Counted from the first letter of the stretch, positions 43,604 through 55,448 are shown. The stretch is 64,000 nucleotides of DNA from Flaveria trinervia (GCA_025506515.1 CM046454.1:29748465-29812464), one strand, 5' to 3'. A program made the numbers and translations. The notes: generated by a model from the sequence alone, not told the origin.

Positions 43604-44725
43604 TCCATATTGATTTAAACATGATATCCTCTAACACATGGGTATTAGATACCGGATGTGGAACTCACATTTGCAATTTGTTGCAGGGGTTCAAAAGAAG
43701 TAGTGACTTCGAGAAAGGGGATGTGAGCCTCTACATGGGCAATGGGCTAAAGTTCAAGTAGAAGCCCGTGGTGACTACATGTTGAAACTTCCAAATGGTT
43801 TGGAAGTATTTTTGAACAATGTTTTGTATGCTCCTAGTTTGACTAGGAATATTATCTCTGTAGCCCTGTTAAACAATTTGGATATGTATTATCATTTGTT
43901 GAGGAAAATATCCATGTTTCTTTTAATGGAATGTTCTATTTTAAAGCTATTCCCATTAATGGTATTTATGAATTGGTTCATGAAAATACTTTAAATAGTT
44001 CATTGTACAAAACTAACACCAAGAAACTCAAGTTGGACTTAAGTGATACCTATCTTTGGCATTGTCGTCTTGGCCATATAAACAAGAAACGTTTACAAAC
44101 ACTTCAAAAGAATGGTCTTTTAAAACAAATGAATATGATTCATTTGATGTTGTGAATCTTGTTTACAAGGTAAGATGACTAAGGCACCTTTTAGTGGACT
44201 ACCAAAAGGGCAAAGGATTTATTAGGAATCATACATTCGGATGTATGTGGTCCTTTTAAGCCAACGACTAGGAATGGTGAAAAATACTTCATTACCTTTA
44301 CCGACGATTATAGTCGCTATGGGTATGTGTACTTATTAAGGCACAAAGATGAAGCTTTTGAAATGTTCAAAATCTTCAAGAATGAAGTAGAAAATCAATC
44401 AACTCACAAGTCAATTAAAGTTCTTCGCACCGATAGAGGAGGTGAATACCTAAGTGATGCCTATCAAGATCATCTTAGGAGTTGTGGGATTGTCTCACAA
44501 CTCACTCCACCTGGAACACCACAACATAATGGTGTGTCTGAGAGGAGGAATCGAACCTTATTGGATATGGTCCGATCTATGATGGCTAGAAGCACATTAC
44601 CTCTATCATTTTTGGGTTTCGCTTTGCTCTCCGCGGCCCATATTCTAAACATGGCCCCAACCAAAAAGGTGGAAAGGACACCTTTTGAGATATGGCATGG
44701 AAGAGTTCCATCCCTATCGTACTAA
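43604..44725 (+). pseudogene. pol: Protease and integrase of CopB
   Basis: The protease core is WVLDTGCGTHICN with DTG at 43648-43656; its frame stops at 43761. The middle is in other frames (LPNGLEVFLNNVLYAP; LWHCRLGHINKKR near 44055). Integrase catalytic core: FTDDYSRYGYVYLLRH near 44300, LRTDRGGEYLS near 44426, and NGVSERRNRTLLDM near 44529. At 44725 a stop follows the PSLSY stretch after a one-base loss. At least four shifts occur between protease and RT. Confidence 0.88.
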
Positions 44726-46159
44726 GGGTTGGGGATGTGAGGCTTATGTTAAGACTCCCACCCCAAACAAATTGGATGTCCGATCCACCAAGTGTATCTT
44801 TATTGGATATCCTAGAGATTCTATGGGATATTATTTCTATGATCCAATGGAACAAAAGGTTTTGTTGCCAAAAGGGTGAGTTCTTAGAAGCAAAGTTCCT
44901 TATGGAAGGAGCTAGCAGTAGAACAGTGGATCTTGAGGAAGATCAAGAACCACAGCCCGATGCACGTTTGGTTGAAACTAGCACTCAACATGAGGATGTT
45001 GAGGATGATCAAGTGGTTGATCAATACACACAACACGTTCGCAGAAGTGGTAGAACTAGTAATCCACCTGAAAGATATGGATTTTTCATGGATGGATGCT
45101 ATGTGATAGATTCTGATGAACCAACCACATACCATGATGCAATGTCCAACACGGATTGTGACAAATGGCTTGAAGCCATGAACGTTGAGATGCAATCCAT
45201 GTATGACAATCAAGTATGGGACTTGGTTGTACCACCTCTTAACTCCAAGATAGTTGGAAGTAAGTGGGTTTTCAAGAAGAAAACCGATATGCATGGAAAC
45301 TTGGATACTTATAAAGCTAGACTTGTAGCAAAAGGTTTCACTCAAACTCAAGGGGTTGATTATGATGAAACCTTCTCACCTGTTGCGATGCTAAAGTCTA
45401 TAAGGATATTGTTTGCCATAGCTGCTCATTATGATTATGAGATTTGGCAAATGGATGTCAAAACCGCTTTCCTAAATGGATATCTTGAGGAAGATGTCTA
45501 TATGGTTCAGCCTGAAGGTTTTGTCGATCCAATACATCCTAATAAAGTATGCAAGTTAAAGAAATCAATCTATGGATTGAAAAAAGCATCGAGAAGCTGG
45601 AATCACCGTTTTGATGAGGAAGTAAAGAAATTTGGTATCATCAAAAACGCTGATGAGGCTTGTGTATAAGAAGGCTAGTGGGAGCACAATAACTTTCCTA
45701 GTATTGTATGTTGATGACATACTACTATTTGGAAATGACATTCCAACCTTGGAAAGTGTAAAAACCTCGCTTGGAAGTTGTTTTTCCATTAAGGATCTTG
45801 GTGAAGCCGCCTATATTCTGGGAATAAAGATCTATAGGGATAGATCAAGGCGGTTGATTGGTTTGAATCAAAGTGCATATATTGATAAAATCTTGAAAAG
45901 GTTCAAGATGGAGAATTCTAAGAAAGGTACCGTACCTATTCAAAGAGGAACGATATTGAGTACGACTCAATGTCCAAGCTCAAAGGAAGAGCAAGATAAA
46001 ATGAAGGCAATCCCATACGCATCTGCTATAGGATCCATCATTTATGCAATGATATGCACTCGACCGGACGTGTCATGCGCCTTAAGCATGACAAGCCGTT
46101 ACCAGCAGAATCCTGGAAACAGTCATTGGATGGCTGTTAAGAACTACTTAAGTACCTAA
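44726..46159 (+). pseudogene. pol: Reverse transcriptase of CopB
   Basis: From the linker (RSGRTSNPPERYG near 45040) through GSKWVFKKKTD, YKARLVAKGFTQTQGVDYDETF, and MDVKTAFLNGYLEEDVYM the frame is open to 45669; a shift then leads to FLVLYVDDILLFG with the YVDD at 45707-45718. The connection (YASAIGSIIYAMICTRPD) runs to 46159. All RT motifs are present. One shift near 45650 separates fingers from the catalytic YVDD, so the enzyme is interrupted as read here. Confidence 0.9.
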
Positions 46160-46693
46160 GGAGGACAAGAGATATGTTCCTGATCTATAGATCTGGTGAC
46201 GAGGAACTCGTTGTAAAAGGTTACACGATGCAAGTTTCCAACCGATCGTGACGATTCACGATCACAATCGGGATACATTTTCATTCTGAATGGAGGAGCT
46301 GTCTCTTGGAAGAGCTCCAAGCAGGATGTGGTGGCTCTATCAACTACAGAATCAGAATATGTTGCGCGCCTCATGGCAGCTCAAGAAGCTGCATGGTTGA
46401 AGAAATTCATTGCCAATCTAGGGGTTGTCCCTTCCATTCAGGACCCCCTAGAAATTTTTTGTGACAACGAGGGTGCGATTGCTCAAATCAAGGAACCCCG
46501 TGCTCATCAAAAGACTAGGCACATTGAGCGGAGATTCAACTACATACGAGATGAAGTTGAAAAGGGAATATGTATTCGCAAAGTTCACACGGATCAAAAC
46601 GTTGCTGATCCTCTCACGAAGCTCCTTGAAAAGGCAAAGGATGAAGGTCATACTTGTGCCATGGGACTTCGATATTCTAGTGATTGGATATGA
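46160..46693 (+). pseudogene. RNase H of CopB
   Basis: A shifted start region (about 46160-46330, including a damaged YT..DAS segment) leads into LSTTESEYVA, DNEGAI, HQKTRHIERRFNYI and the SSDWI end with stop at 46691-46693. Confidence 0.86.
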
Positions 46694-47462
46694 TCTGTAA
46701 ATTTAGCATTTGGATATATGGAATTTTCTATTATTTGAATAAAATTATTTGGTTATAATGTTTCAAATAATATTCCAATTTAGCATTTTAATCCATGAGT
46801 AAAATGTTTACTCTAAATGTCCGTAGTCGTTCATACTTGTGGGAACAAGTTTGAAGGTAAGACTATTATGACTTGGATTGTTGATATTCATAAGGATGAA
46901 TATAGAGCAATGGGTTGCTACCAAGGTTCATAGATATTTGTGGGTTACAAATATTGACTAACCCGCATCTCAAATTTTACTACATGGAATCTTATTGATT
47001 GATCATAAATAAATTTGAGTAAAGGCGATATCATTTGGTATCCTCCGACCTGAGATACATATTGGGTTTTGATGTTCACCAAGTATTATACCTGAGCATA
47101 TTCTTCACTGTCCTGAAATAGTGGACAGTACATAAGGATATGTCCAGGTATAACACGAGGTGTTTGTGAGAAACGTATGTAGTCAAGATGGAATTTGTTC
47201 CTCTTATTCGTTGAGAGTTAGATGTCTAAGGCCTAATTAAGTTAAATCAACAAGGAATGATCATTCTGTGTCCTTGGATTTAACATGACATCTGTAACAA
47301 AAGGATAGATGATTATTCACCTAATTCATATCAAGTAGGGTACTTGAAAGGGATGATGTTATTGAATGGCTATAAGTCATGCGTATTAAGGGTAGTAAAC
47401 CGTTGTTAGGCGGTATTTACTGCTTGCATCAATCTTCTATGAATCTTGGGCAAGTGGGAGAT
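46694..47462 (+). other. 3' spacer of CopB with polypurine tract
   Basis: Non-coding. It carries ACTTGT-GGGA-ACAAGT at 46835-46850 and GTAAACCG / CGG..TTTAC at 47395-47420. The tract GGGCAAGTGGGAGAT touches the LTR at 47463. Confidence 0.78.
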
Positions 47463-48592
47463 TGTAGGATTCTATGTGCCCAAGACACTTAGAATATTGA
47501 TGTGGTTAGTACGTTATAATCCAAGTCGGGTTATACCCAATAACAAGCTTAGCAAACACCAAATAATATTATTGATGATATGATCATGCAATAAAATATT
47601 AACACCAATTTAGAAAATGGGTTTTCTAAACAAGTTGCATATGACATGGAACATTTATTAGGATATTTTGTTCAATGATATTATTTGTAATGTTATTTAT
47701 ATTAGTTAGATGACATTACAAATTAATAATGGCTATATATGTTATACAATTAATTGGTTAGTTGTATACATTTTCTAAGAGAGACCAAATTATAAGACCC
47801 CACACTTGTGTATTGTGTTAAATAAAAAAAGGGGGGGGGAACCCTTTTCAAAATGAGATTTTCGGCCACCCCCCTTGTTTCTATTGGACCACTTTTCTTG
47901 AAAAGACAATATACAATTAAGGGGTCTTGAAAGAACTTGTTTCAGCCATTATTTTTCAATTGACATGCAACAAAGAAAAACCCTCTCTTGCTCTCCTCTT
48001 GTTCACGGAAATAAGCAGCAGAAAATTGGTTTTTTTGAGCTTCATCTTGGTGTATCTCTACCTAGCAAGAGTGGTGTTTGTACAAGGCTTGGGGTATAAA
48101 CACTTGAGGGTTCCTTTCTTGGAACTTTGGGGTCGATTCTATCTTCTAACATCATCAAAGTTGCTGCTCAAACTCACGGTTTTGGAAGCCTCAATTTGGC
48201 AGCTTACATTTGGTGTTTTGGAGTCCAAATCCAAGCAAGTGCGAAGGTAACTCAAAGCTTTGTGGGAGTCGACGTTAGAGGACGTCCAACTTGGAAGCTT
48301 TGGCAACATTTCAGCCTTCAAACTCCTTTCATTCATCAACATCTAACTGCTGGAAGGAGGTAGTTTTTGGCAGCCCTTTGAGGTTGCCATATTGTGTTAT
48401 TTTATGTTCACATAGCTTGTCTATTCACATAAGAATGATCCTCATGATTTGGGTTTGTTTTTCATAACATATGAACATATAGAAGATAAGATTTTCAGCT
48501 TTAAAAATTGGTTTTAAAAGCCATATATCCGCTGCGTTTTTCAGAATGTTTAAAAGTTTAAACATGGATTTTGTGTTCTAGCAAACCCGTCA
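47463..48592 (+). repeat. 3' LTR of CopB
   Basis: This runs TGTAGGATTC to CCCGTCA, 1130 bases. By eye it differs from the 5' LTR by a handful of substitutions and a similar number of single-base indels, mostly in homopolymers. Confidence 0.94.
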
Positions 48593-49420
48593 AAGATGTC
48601 ACATCACAACACTATCCAGAGTATGCTGACATGAGGGAAATGTAGTCCCCAATCTAGGTGACACCCTTGTCAGTGATACATTTGAAACACTGGATAAGAT
48701 GGAGTAGGAGTCGAAGAAGAAGACGAAAGATCAAGCCCAAGTCTCAGACGCTAATGCCAACATCAAAAAGGCTGAATGGGCGGCATGTTTTGCAGAGATC
48801 AGAGCCCAACGCAGTGCTCCAAAGTCTAGCACCTACACCAAGCTTTACAAAGTAAAGAAGCATCTGAAGGTGTCAGGAAAAATCATAACGTGGGCATATT
48901 TTGATGATCTAAATGTTTATGCTATCAAGAGAGAGAAGGGATCGAGTACTTCAGATTCCCACATGATCTAAAGACTCTACCCGATTTTGAGCTTAACCAA
49001 CTGGCCAAAATGAAGCTGTTATATGATGACTCTTGAAAGATGTCAGGCTAGTTTGAAGTTGGTTTGAAGAGAGAGTATGAAACCAGGTGGGTCAACTTCA
49101 AACCTCAACGACCAATGAGGTATATCAGAAGATCTAAAGTTGATGCCATTACTAGAAAGCCAAAGATTATGCTGAAGTGGAGTCCTCTGCGCACAGTGTC
49201 AAGAATCCCTCTAAAGCAAATGCCTCAGGACTTCACTCCACAATTTAAATGGTGGTACTACGATTGGAGAACAGGAGAGGCAGTCATAGTTCAGAACAAA
49301 AATGGAACTATGGAAACTATCAGGGTGTTTGACCCAATATGGCTCACTAACTTGTCGGCTGATGATGTTAACACCTTATACAAGTGGCCACTGTTTAATA
49401 ACGTGCAAGACATTGTATAA
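48593..49420 (+). pseudogene. Envelope-position ORF of Sire-2, right part
   Basis: This continues the protein interrupted at 40092 (HYPEYAD, as HYPQYAD in Sire-1). It is broken by stops to about 49060, then open from 49064 to the TAA at 49418-49420. The block SKVDAITRKPKIMLKWSPL, FKWWYYDW and VFDPIWLTNLS matches Sire-1 12890-13130. The conservation of this C-terminal part across two copies suggests past selection; function unknown. Confidence 0.72.
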
Positions 49421-49562
49421 GCCCTCCAGTTCCAAAACATAATAAGACTCTGCTTTGCATTCGAAATACATGTAGGAGTTACGAGAGAGGAGAAGTACAA
49501 GAAATATGAAGAGCTGATGAAGAATGTTAGACAATAGAGTAAGCTAGGTCCAAGGGGGAGTT

Positions 49563-50299
49563 TGTAGATACATATGTACCTACTTTATGAGCTTAATGTA
49601 AAATGTCTTTCATGTCTTACATATATGTAATAGAATGGGTTAAATGAAATACAATGTCTGGTTTATGCTTATAATGTTTAATATTTCATTGATTATTGTG
49701 TGTTAATGCTTATTGAACTAACTATGTAGGTTTGTGGTTGTTTACATAGTTCTTAGTCAATAATGATTGAGAAACATGCTTAAACATAATCGTGTGAAGT
49801 TCTCATGCGAATGGACCATGCTAATGGACCATACGCATGAACAACTTCATGCTAATGAACTAGTCGCACGACTGAACTGGGAGACTGGATTAGTCGCACG
49901 ACTGTGACACGAGATTGACTCAGATGCACGACTGAAGCCTCAGTCGTGCGGATGGATCAACTTCATGCTTCAATCGCACGACTTAACCATGCAAATGGTT
50001 CAGTCGCATGAATGAGAAACCCTAACCTATAAATACCACTTAATTCATGGAAAAACATAAAAATTCGAATACCTACGCACTAAATCGCACCCTAGCCGTC
50101 CAGAGACCTAGAACACCTATTCCAAGTTCATAGATCGCGGGAAATTGTCCTACTATCGTTCTTGACATTTAGTTACACTCTTGGGTTGATTTTACACGTG
50201 TTGTCACTGATTGAATCGCCGATCAAATAGGATTTTGCACTATTTGAGTTGGTATACACGTAAATCAGTTAGTACTCCGTCCATACATGGTCCCTAACA
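49563..50299 (+). repeat. 3' LTR of Sire-2
   Basis: This runs TGTAGATACATATG to CCTAACA, 737 bases, preceded by CCAAGGGGGAGTT. It carries CpG palindromes near 49860-50000, including two TAGTCGCACGACTG copies. Confidence 0.9.
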
Positions 50300-50382
50300 G
50301 TTTTTATCAAGCTAATGAAATTATATGTTTTATGAGCAATGATTGGCCAGCTGTAAGCGTCTCGGATATGGGGCCTTAAAGT
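50300..50382 (+). repeat. Scrap of gypsy LTR end
   Basis: The minus strand reads AAGGCCCCATATCC..., then TTACAGCTGGCCAATCATTGC, resembling the LTR edge at 15361-15410. It is opposite in orientation to the GypA-C array and only about 80 bases long. Confidence 0.6.
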
Positions 50383-52360
50383 TATTTCGTTCTTTCACTA
50401 AGTTTAGAACTATGTGAGAAGAACTAGCCCAACTATGTAGTTTTTGTTTTAAAGAATTTACCTCGACTTCCAAAACTGCTTTCTCCTTTTTGGTCTCTTC
50501 TAATGAATTTAAATAAAACTTTATATCATTAGATTGATTTAAGGCAACAACCCCGGTTTCCCTTAGTTGTTTACCCAAAAGTTCTATCTTTTCTTTAAAA
50601 CTGCAGTCATTTTGTTTTAGTATACGATTAGCTTCAGTGCAGAGTTGTAAGTCATTTACTAAGTTATCATTGTGTTCTAATAACCTAGCAAATTTTAGAT
50701 CAATGCTTTGCCTAAATTTTTCACATTCAAAACAAGCATGTTTATCAAATAATTGATCTAAGGAACTTACTTGTGAGGAGTCAGTTGAATCAGCCATCAC
50801 TGCAGAGTTAGACTATTCTATTGCTGGCGCATCTGAACTTGTTGCTCGAGACTCTTCCTCAACAAAGTGGTTTACCACGTTCACAGCTTCTTCTGTATTT
50901 AACATCACTTGCTCAGCTGCTATCTCACCTTCACCAGAAGATCCATCATCCAATGCTTTGATGAAGGCAATGTTTGATTCTCCAGGAGAGACAAATCGGA
51001 AGGACCAGTCTTGTCCTTGAATACCTTGAGCAGTTAATGCCTTAGTCTCTTTACTTGAAGAACTAGTTCCAACCATGTCTTTGTCTTGATGGTTGAAGGT
51101 AGGATATGGGTTACCATTTCTAGTTTTCTTGGGCTTCACACATTCATGTTCAAAATGCCCCTTTTCACCATAGCTGAAGCAGGTGACCTTGGTTTTATCA
51201 AAACCAAGAGTCGTATCTTTCGTGTCTACAAGATTCTGCCCCATCTTCTTGACATACTTTTTAGCTCTTATAACTGCATTCGCTAGAGCCCACATGATGT
51301 CCATTCTTTCCAGGTCGTTCTTGTCAACTTGCTCGTAGTCTTTATCTGCAAGATGACAATTTCTGATCTTCCCAGCAACTAAGCCATCATAGGATTGAAT
51401 CACTGCTGCTAGAAGATCCATGTGCTCCTTTGCAACCTCCACTGTGATATTCCTGAGATTCTCGGTCTTTAAATTCATAGTATTGACTTTAGGCACGATG
51501 TATTGAGTCCGTGATGACCCAGATGTTTCTGGTCCTCATGTAGTGGTTTGGGAAGGAGCCACGGAACTGGACACGAACGCTGTTTGTAGTGGTTCTCCTC
51601 AACCAATTGGAGTGGGAACTGAGTTGTATAGTGAAGGATTATGAACATAGGATCCTTTCTTTGACTTGTACTTCACCCTCAGTTCTTCCTCTCTTAACTT
51701 CAAAATGAAGTCATTTATGTCTAATGTCGTAAGAATGTCGTTCTATGGCAGGTTAGACACAAATGAGTCCCATTTCGCAGGAAAACCATCAGCAAAGCTT
51801 GAAACTTTGCTTCCGTTGATGTGGTTATGCCATGAGTGTGCAACTCACTCATTAGATGATAAAATTTTGTCAATAATATCATGTAAGCTCTCGTTTCCTA
51901 TGGAAGAGAAGTTATCAAACTCCTTCTTGAGGGCCCTAGCCTTCGGTACCTTTAATGTCGCGTTTCCATCATATCTCTTCTCTAATGCCTCCCATAGCTT
52001 TTTGCCCTGCTTGTTCTCAGAAAACTGATGAAAAATGTCTTTCGGAATTGACTGAGTCAACAAGGCATAAACTTTCTTCTCAGCATTGAAGAGTATTTTC
52101 TGAGCTTCGCTCATTCCACCCAAATTCAACGTTACTCCATTTGCGCTGACTGGTACCGTGTAACCAGTCTCTATAGAAGTTCAAAGATTGGGATCAACTC
52201 CATTTAGATAAATCTCCAATCATTGTTTCCATTGTGCATAGTCTTCTAATGTTATAAGCTTTGGCGGTTTATTTTGATTTCCTATCTCATTCTCCAGAAG
52301 CAGAAGGTTCTGGATGCGTGAGTCCTTCTAGGCAGTGAATGCAATAAACTGATCTTCCAT
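50383..52360 (-). pseudogene. gag: Gag of Sire-3, truncated
   Basis: The ATG at 52360 opens MEDQFIAFT, close to the Sire-1 start. The capsid has QSIPKDIFHQFSENKQ near 52060 and KKEFDNFSS near 51920. A break near 51840 is followed by degenerate text to 51500, then a frame 51496-50813 with zinc knuckle CFSYGEKGHFEHEC (second Cys changed to Tyr) near 51180-51140. The coiled coil lies at 50800-50400. Compared with Sire-1 the N-terminal half is better preserved, since the frame across the 1530 break of Sire-1 is intact here (KRYDGNATLK). Confidence 0.86.
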
Positions 52361-52831
52361 TTGTATAAACATGGTTCTAGGAGAACATGAAAGCTTCAAT
52401 CGTCCGAATGGAATATACGTATGGATCACTAGTGCGAATGAAGAGTGAGAATGAATTCAATCGTGCGATTGGATTCAGTCGTGCGCATGAACAAGCCAAA
52501 TGGAGTCAAACGACTGAAGTTGTTCAATGGTGCGAATGAAGGATATGACTGAGTTCTGTCGTGCGGATGGAGTATATGAATGAGTTCAATCGTACGAATG
52601 AGCTATTTATGCGACTGAAGGCTGTTGTGTTTGAAAAAATCAAAATTTTGACACTTAGACACGAAATACATTTTACCCAGAAACCCTAATCTACCGTATG
52701 ACGAAAAACTTAAACTTTAGTGCCTGAAAACGTTGAAAAACACCTGTAGACTCAAAAAGATGATTTTTTGAATTAAAAACGTGAGTTTTGATGGCAAAAC
52801 TAATCGAATCAAATGCAAAATCAAGAGCCAA
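52361..52831 (-). other. Leader of Sire-3
   Basis: Non-coding, with CpG palindrome variants at 52390-52620 (for example AATCGTGCGATTGGATTCAG near 52460 on the plus strand). Same position as in Sire-1. Confidence 0.75.
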
Positions 52832-52844
52832 TGCTGAGATACCA
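52832..52844 (-). other. Primer-binding site of Sire-3
   Basis: On the minus strand TGGTATCTCAGCA, one substitution from the Sire-1 site. Confidence 0.85.
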
Positions 52845-52846
52845 CT

Positions 52847-53580
52847 TGTCAGGACCGTGTATGTACGGAATACTAACAGATTCTATGTTTATACCGAATC
52901 AAATAGTGCGGAATCCTATTTGATTGGCGATCCAATGAGTGAGAACATTAACCCGATCGATATAAGAATAAACTAAACGTTAAGAACTAGTAGGAATCGT
53001 TCAAAAAACGAACTATGAACTTGGACTGGCTTTCTTGGATATTCTGGACGGCTAGGGTTCGTGATAATATCAAGTGTTCTTCAATTGTTATCGACTTGTT
53101 ATGTTTTTCCACAAATTAAGTGGTATTTATAGGTTAGGGTTTCTATGGTTCAGTAGTGTGACTGAATCATGCGATTGATCCATACGCACGACTGAAGGTT
53201 TAGTCGTGCGATTGAGTGAATCTTATGTCTCAATCATACGACTGATCCAGTCTCTTGGTTTAGTCGTGCGACTGGATCATAAGCATGATGTATTCATGCG
53301 TATGGTCCATAAGTATGGGAGATTAGCATGAATACTCATCCTACTATATTGAACACATTAATTAATCCTTATTGACTAAGAATCATGTACAACAACCTCA
53401 AACCTATATAATATGTTCATACATATAAATTATACTTTAACACAATAATAATATGAAATAAATAATCATGAATAAACATCAATGACATATTATATTTCAT
53501 TGAATCAATTCATTACATATGTGTAAGACATGAAAGACTTTTACATTTAAGCTCATAAACTAGATACACATGTATCTACA
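52847..53580 (-). repeat. 5' LTR of Sire-3
   Basis: On the minus strand TGTAGATACATG to CCTGACA, 734 bases. It includes CpG palindromes (53150-53330) and a CTATAAATACCACTT element near 53125-53140. It is more like the Sire-2 LTR than the Sire-1 LTR at its start. Confidence 0.88.
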
Positions 53581-54182
53581 TGAACAAAACAAGTAATGAA
53601 CAACTAGAAAATGTTTGAACAACGGATTTGGTTACGAGGGAAAAAAGCCCTTGGAGCGTTAGCACGTCGGCATAGAAAACCCCGGTTGGTGAAAATTATC
53701 ACCAATTAGTTTATTGATATTTTGAACAAATAAATACAATGAATTTTGGAGTGTCGAATCGGTGAGAGCTAAGTGTTATGGTAGTAAATCGAATATGTGT
53801 TGTGTGAGTGTAAACTAGTAATCAGACGTCAAGTGTGCGAGCTTAATGATGTGTCATATGTTCACCGATGGCACTCAATATTTAAAGCTAAGTAGTTACA
53901 ACTAACTTCCTATAAACTTGGTTGTGGACGTTGTGTTCAATAAGATCGTTAGTGGACTTAGTTCATGCAGCTTCTAACTTTTCTCTTCCACAAATCTCTA
54001 AATATTTAGTTATCTCGCTTCCCCCACGTTCAAATTAAAGTAGACCAAGTCAATTCAATCAATCGCTGGTTATACATAGCTGACTTTCAAGGATCGTGTA
54101 TCCTTGATTGTCAGGGTACAACATCCTTGATGATTCTATATCCTTGAGGATATGATATCGTTTGAAAATTCCTTCCCCAACA
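53581..54182 (-). repeat. LTR-like fragment of unknown family
   Basis: The minus strand starts TGTTGGGGAAGGAATTTTC at 54182, with a TTTAAATATTG promoter-like element near 53880, and ends at the Sire-3 LTR. It interrupts the end of the Sire-4 envelope-position ORF. I see no coding sequence in it. Confidence 0.45.
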
Positions 54183-54588
54183 GGCTCTAGTATTCACTTC
54201 CTCCTATATGGCTGAGTGTATAGGGGCCTGCACAGACTCTATAGTTTGAGCAGCGGTTCATTTGGATTTTCTTTGGTAGGTGAGGGTGATTTGTGGCTGT
54301 TGTGGTGGTTAGGATGTAGAAGGTGTGGGTTAAACACTAGCTGGTGTTGCTAGGTTGTCACCTTGAGCAATGAGCTCTAACATTTTTGAGACAAGGGTTG
54401 TTTCTACCCCTGAGAAGCCAACAGTTGGCTTTCTCAAGATTTTAAAGATTCTGGGCTTCATCTGTCCTAGTTTAAGAATATTACCTGTTCCCTTTAACTG
54501 TGAGCCCAGTTCATAGTTAAGAATGTATTGAAAATATCAAGGGAACATGTAGTATTCTAAGGAGTTCAAGTTTACAATTAAATTAGTA
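54183..54588 (-). pseudogene. Envelope-position ORF of Sire-4, distal part
   Basis: After the solo LTR, coding resumes on the minus strand with LNYELGSQLKGTGNILKLGQ and then PRIFKILRKPTVGFSG, decaying toward 54190. It parallels the YPRFM and IIDQKLPSLPKEKD region of Sire-1 (about 10455-10520). Confidence 0.55.
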
Positions 54589-54593
54589 TAAAC

Positions 54594-55443
54594 CGTTGGA
54601 TCAAGAAGAAGGCTAGTGCAACCAAAACCAAATCACATAGACTTATTTTGGTGCTACTTACAAAAGGCTTCCAAAGCCAAGTATGAGACTTCCGAAGGAA
54701 ATAGAGTTCTTCCGAATATAATGTAACAATTTTACTTTTGATGACAAACTCTACATCCAAAGACAAAGTGTTCACTTCCGAAGATCAAGTCTCAAAAGAA
54801 GAATTCAGAAGACTACTTCCGAAGTATGAAGAAAGAAGAAGTCCTCAAGCCTCGGAAGAAGTAGCATCTTCCGAAGTGTAAGTGGCTTCAGAAATACTTG
54901 TTCTTCCTAAGTGATATTAACTTTGAAAGACACTACTATGAACTAGTGGACATAAGTATGGTCTCTGACACTCCACTGCAGACCTCTGATGCTACTTGGT
55001 GTTTTCTCAAAGGGCCATATAGTACAAGTTACCATACTTTATTCCACTATTCACCTTTTTATGTTAGTACAAGTTACCAACTTTAGTTGGTGACAAAAGG
55101 TAAGTTAGGGACATGTCCTGAGTACCATATCTTAGATAAGACTTTATCTAAGATACCTTAAACTATAGCTTTGTAGTATTTGCTTTAGTTAGAGGATTCC
55201 AGCAGGTATCAAAGTATATCCGGCTATAGGTAGTATTATACATAGTTTCTCATTGTACTCATAACAGTATGCTTGTAAGAGTTTTGTAACATTTGAGTTG
55301 AGAAGCAATATATGCAAGTACCTTGAAAATTAATTCTGGTGTTTGATAATTACTTATTATATTGTTATCAACTCTTGGAGACTTTGCTTTTATCCGAGTA
55401 TTGTTTAAGTGAGTTTGAGAGAAAAATCAAGTGTTTAGTGACA
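54594..55443 (+). repeat. Solo LTR with TAAAC target duplication
   Basis: TAAAC at 54589-54593 and 55444-55448 flanks 850 bases ending GTGACA. The start is CGTTGG, probably a mutated TGTTGG. It has no internal coding region. It resembles the Sire-4 LTR in layout (CTTCCGAAG motifs, an ACCAACTTT..GTTGGTGA inverted repeat near 55073, and GAGAAGCAATATA near 55300), but in the opposite orientation. Confidence 0.68.
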
Positions 55444-55448
55444 TAAAC

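Larger units (their letters stand above)
40093..48597 (+). mobile_element. CopB: Ty1/copia element with AAGAT target duplication
   Basis: AAGAT at 40093-40097 and 48593-48597 flanks an element of 8495 bases (40098-48592). LTRs 40098-41221 and 47463-48592 are nearly identical by eye, so it is the youngest clear insertion here. It contains every copia domain including RT with YVDD, but with several frameshifts. It shares leader, gag and pol with CopA while the LTR ends differ. Confidence 0.93.
25771..50299 (+). mobile_element. Sire-2, 5'-truncated Sirevirus split by CopA and CopB
   Basis: Sire-2 parts lie at 25771-29491, 36632-40097 and 48598-50299. They are collinear with Sire-1 from the end of its first zinc-knuckle region (2388) to the 3' LTR. 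The two interruptions are flanked by perfect 5-base duplications (GTTAT and AAGAT). The 5' LTR and Gag N-terminus are absent; the break at 25771 joins CopC. Compared with Sire-1, an integrase/RT segment of about 1.3 kb and part of the envelope-position ORF are deleted. Confidence 0.88.
50383..53580 (-). mobile_element. Sire-3: 5' portion of a minus-strand Sirevirus
   Basis: From right to left it has a 5' LTR, primer site, leader, gag. It stops abruptly at 50383, in the Gag coiled coil (ending ERNN). Pol and the 3' half are absent. Confidence 0.88.

Noticed and set aside
52788..52976. Small ORF over the Sire-3 primer site and LTR edge
   Set aside because: It crosses the primer site and LTR boundary on the wrong strand, so it is a chance frame.
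53581..54182. Host intergenic sequence or gene promoter
   Set aside because: It starts with TG, interrupts Sire-4 coding text and has LTR-like layout, so an element fragment is more likely, though its family is unknown.
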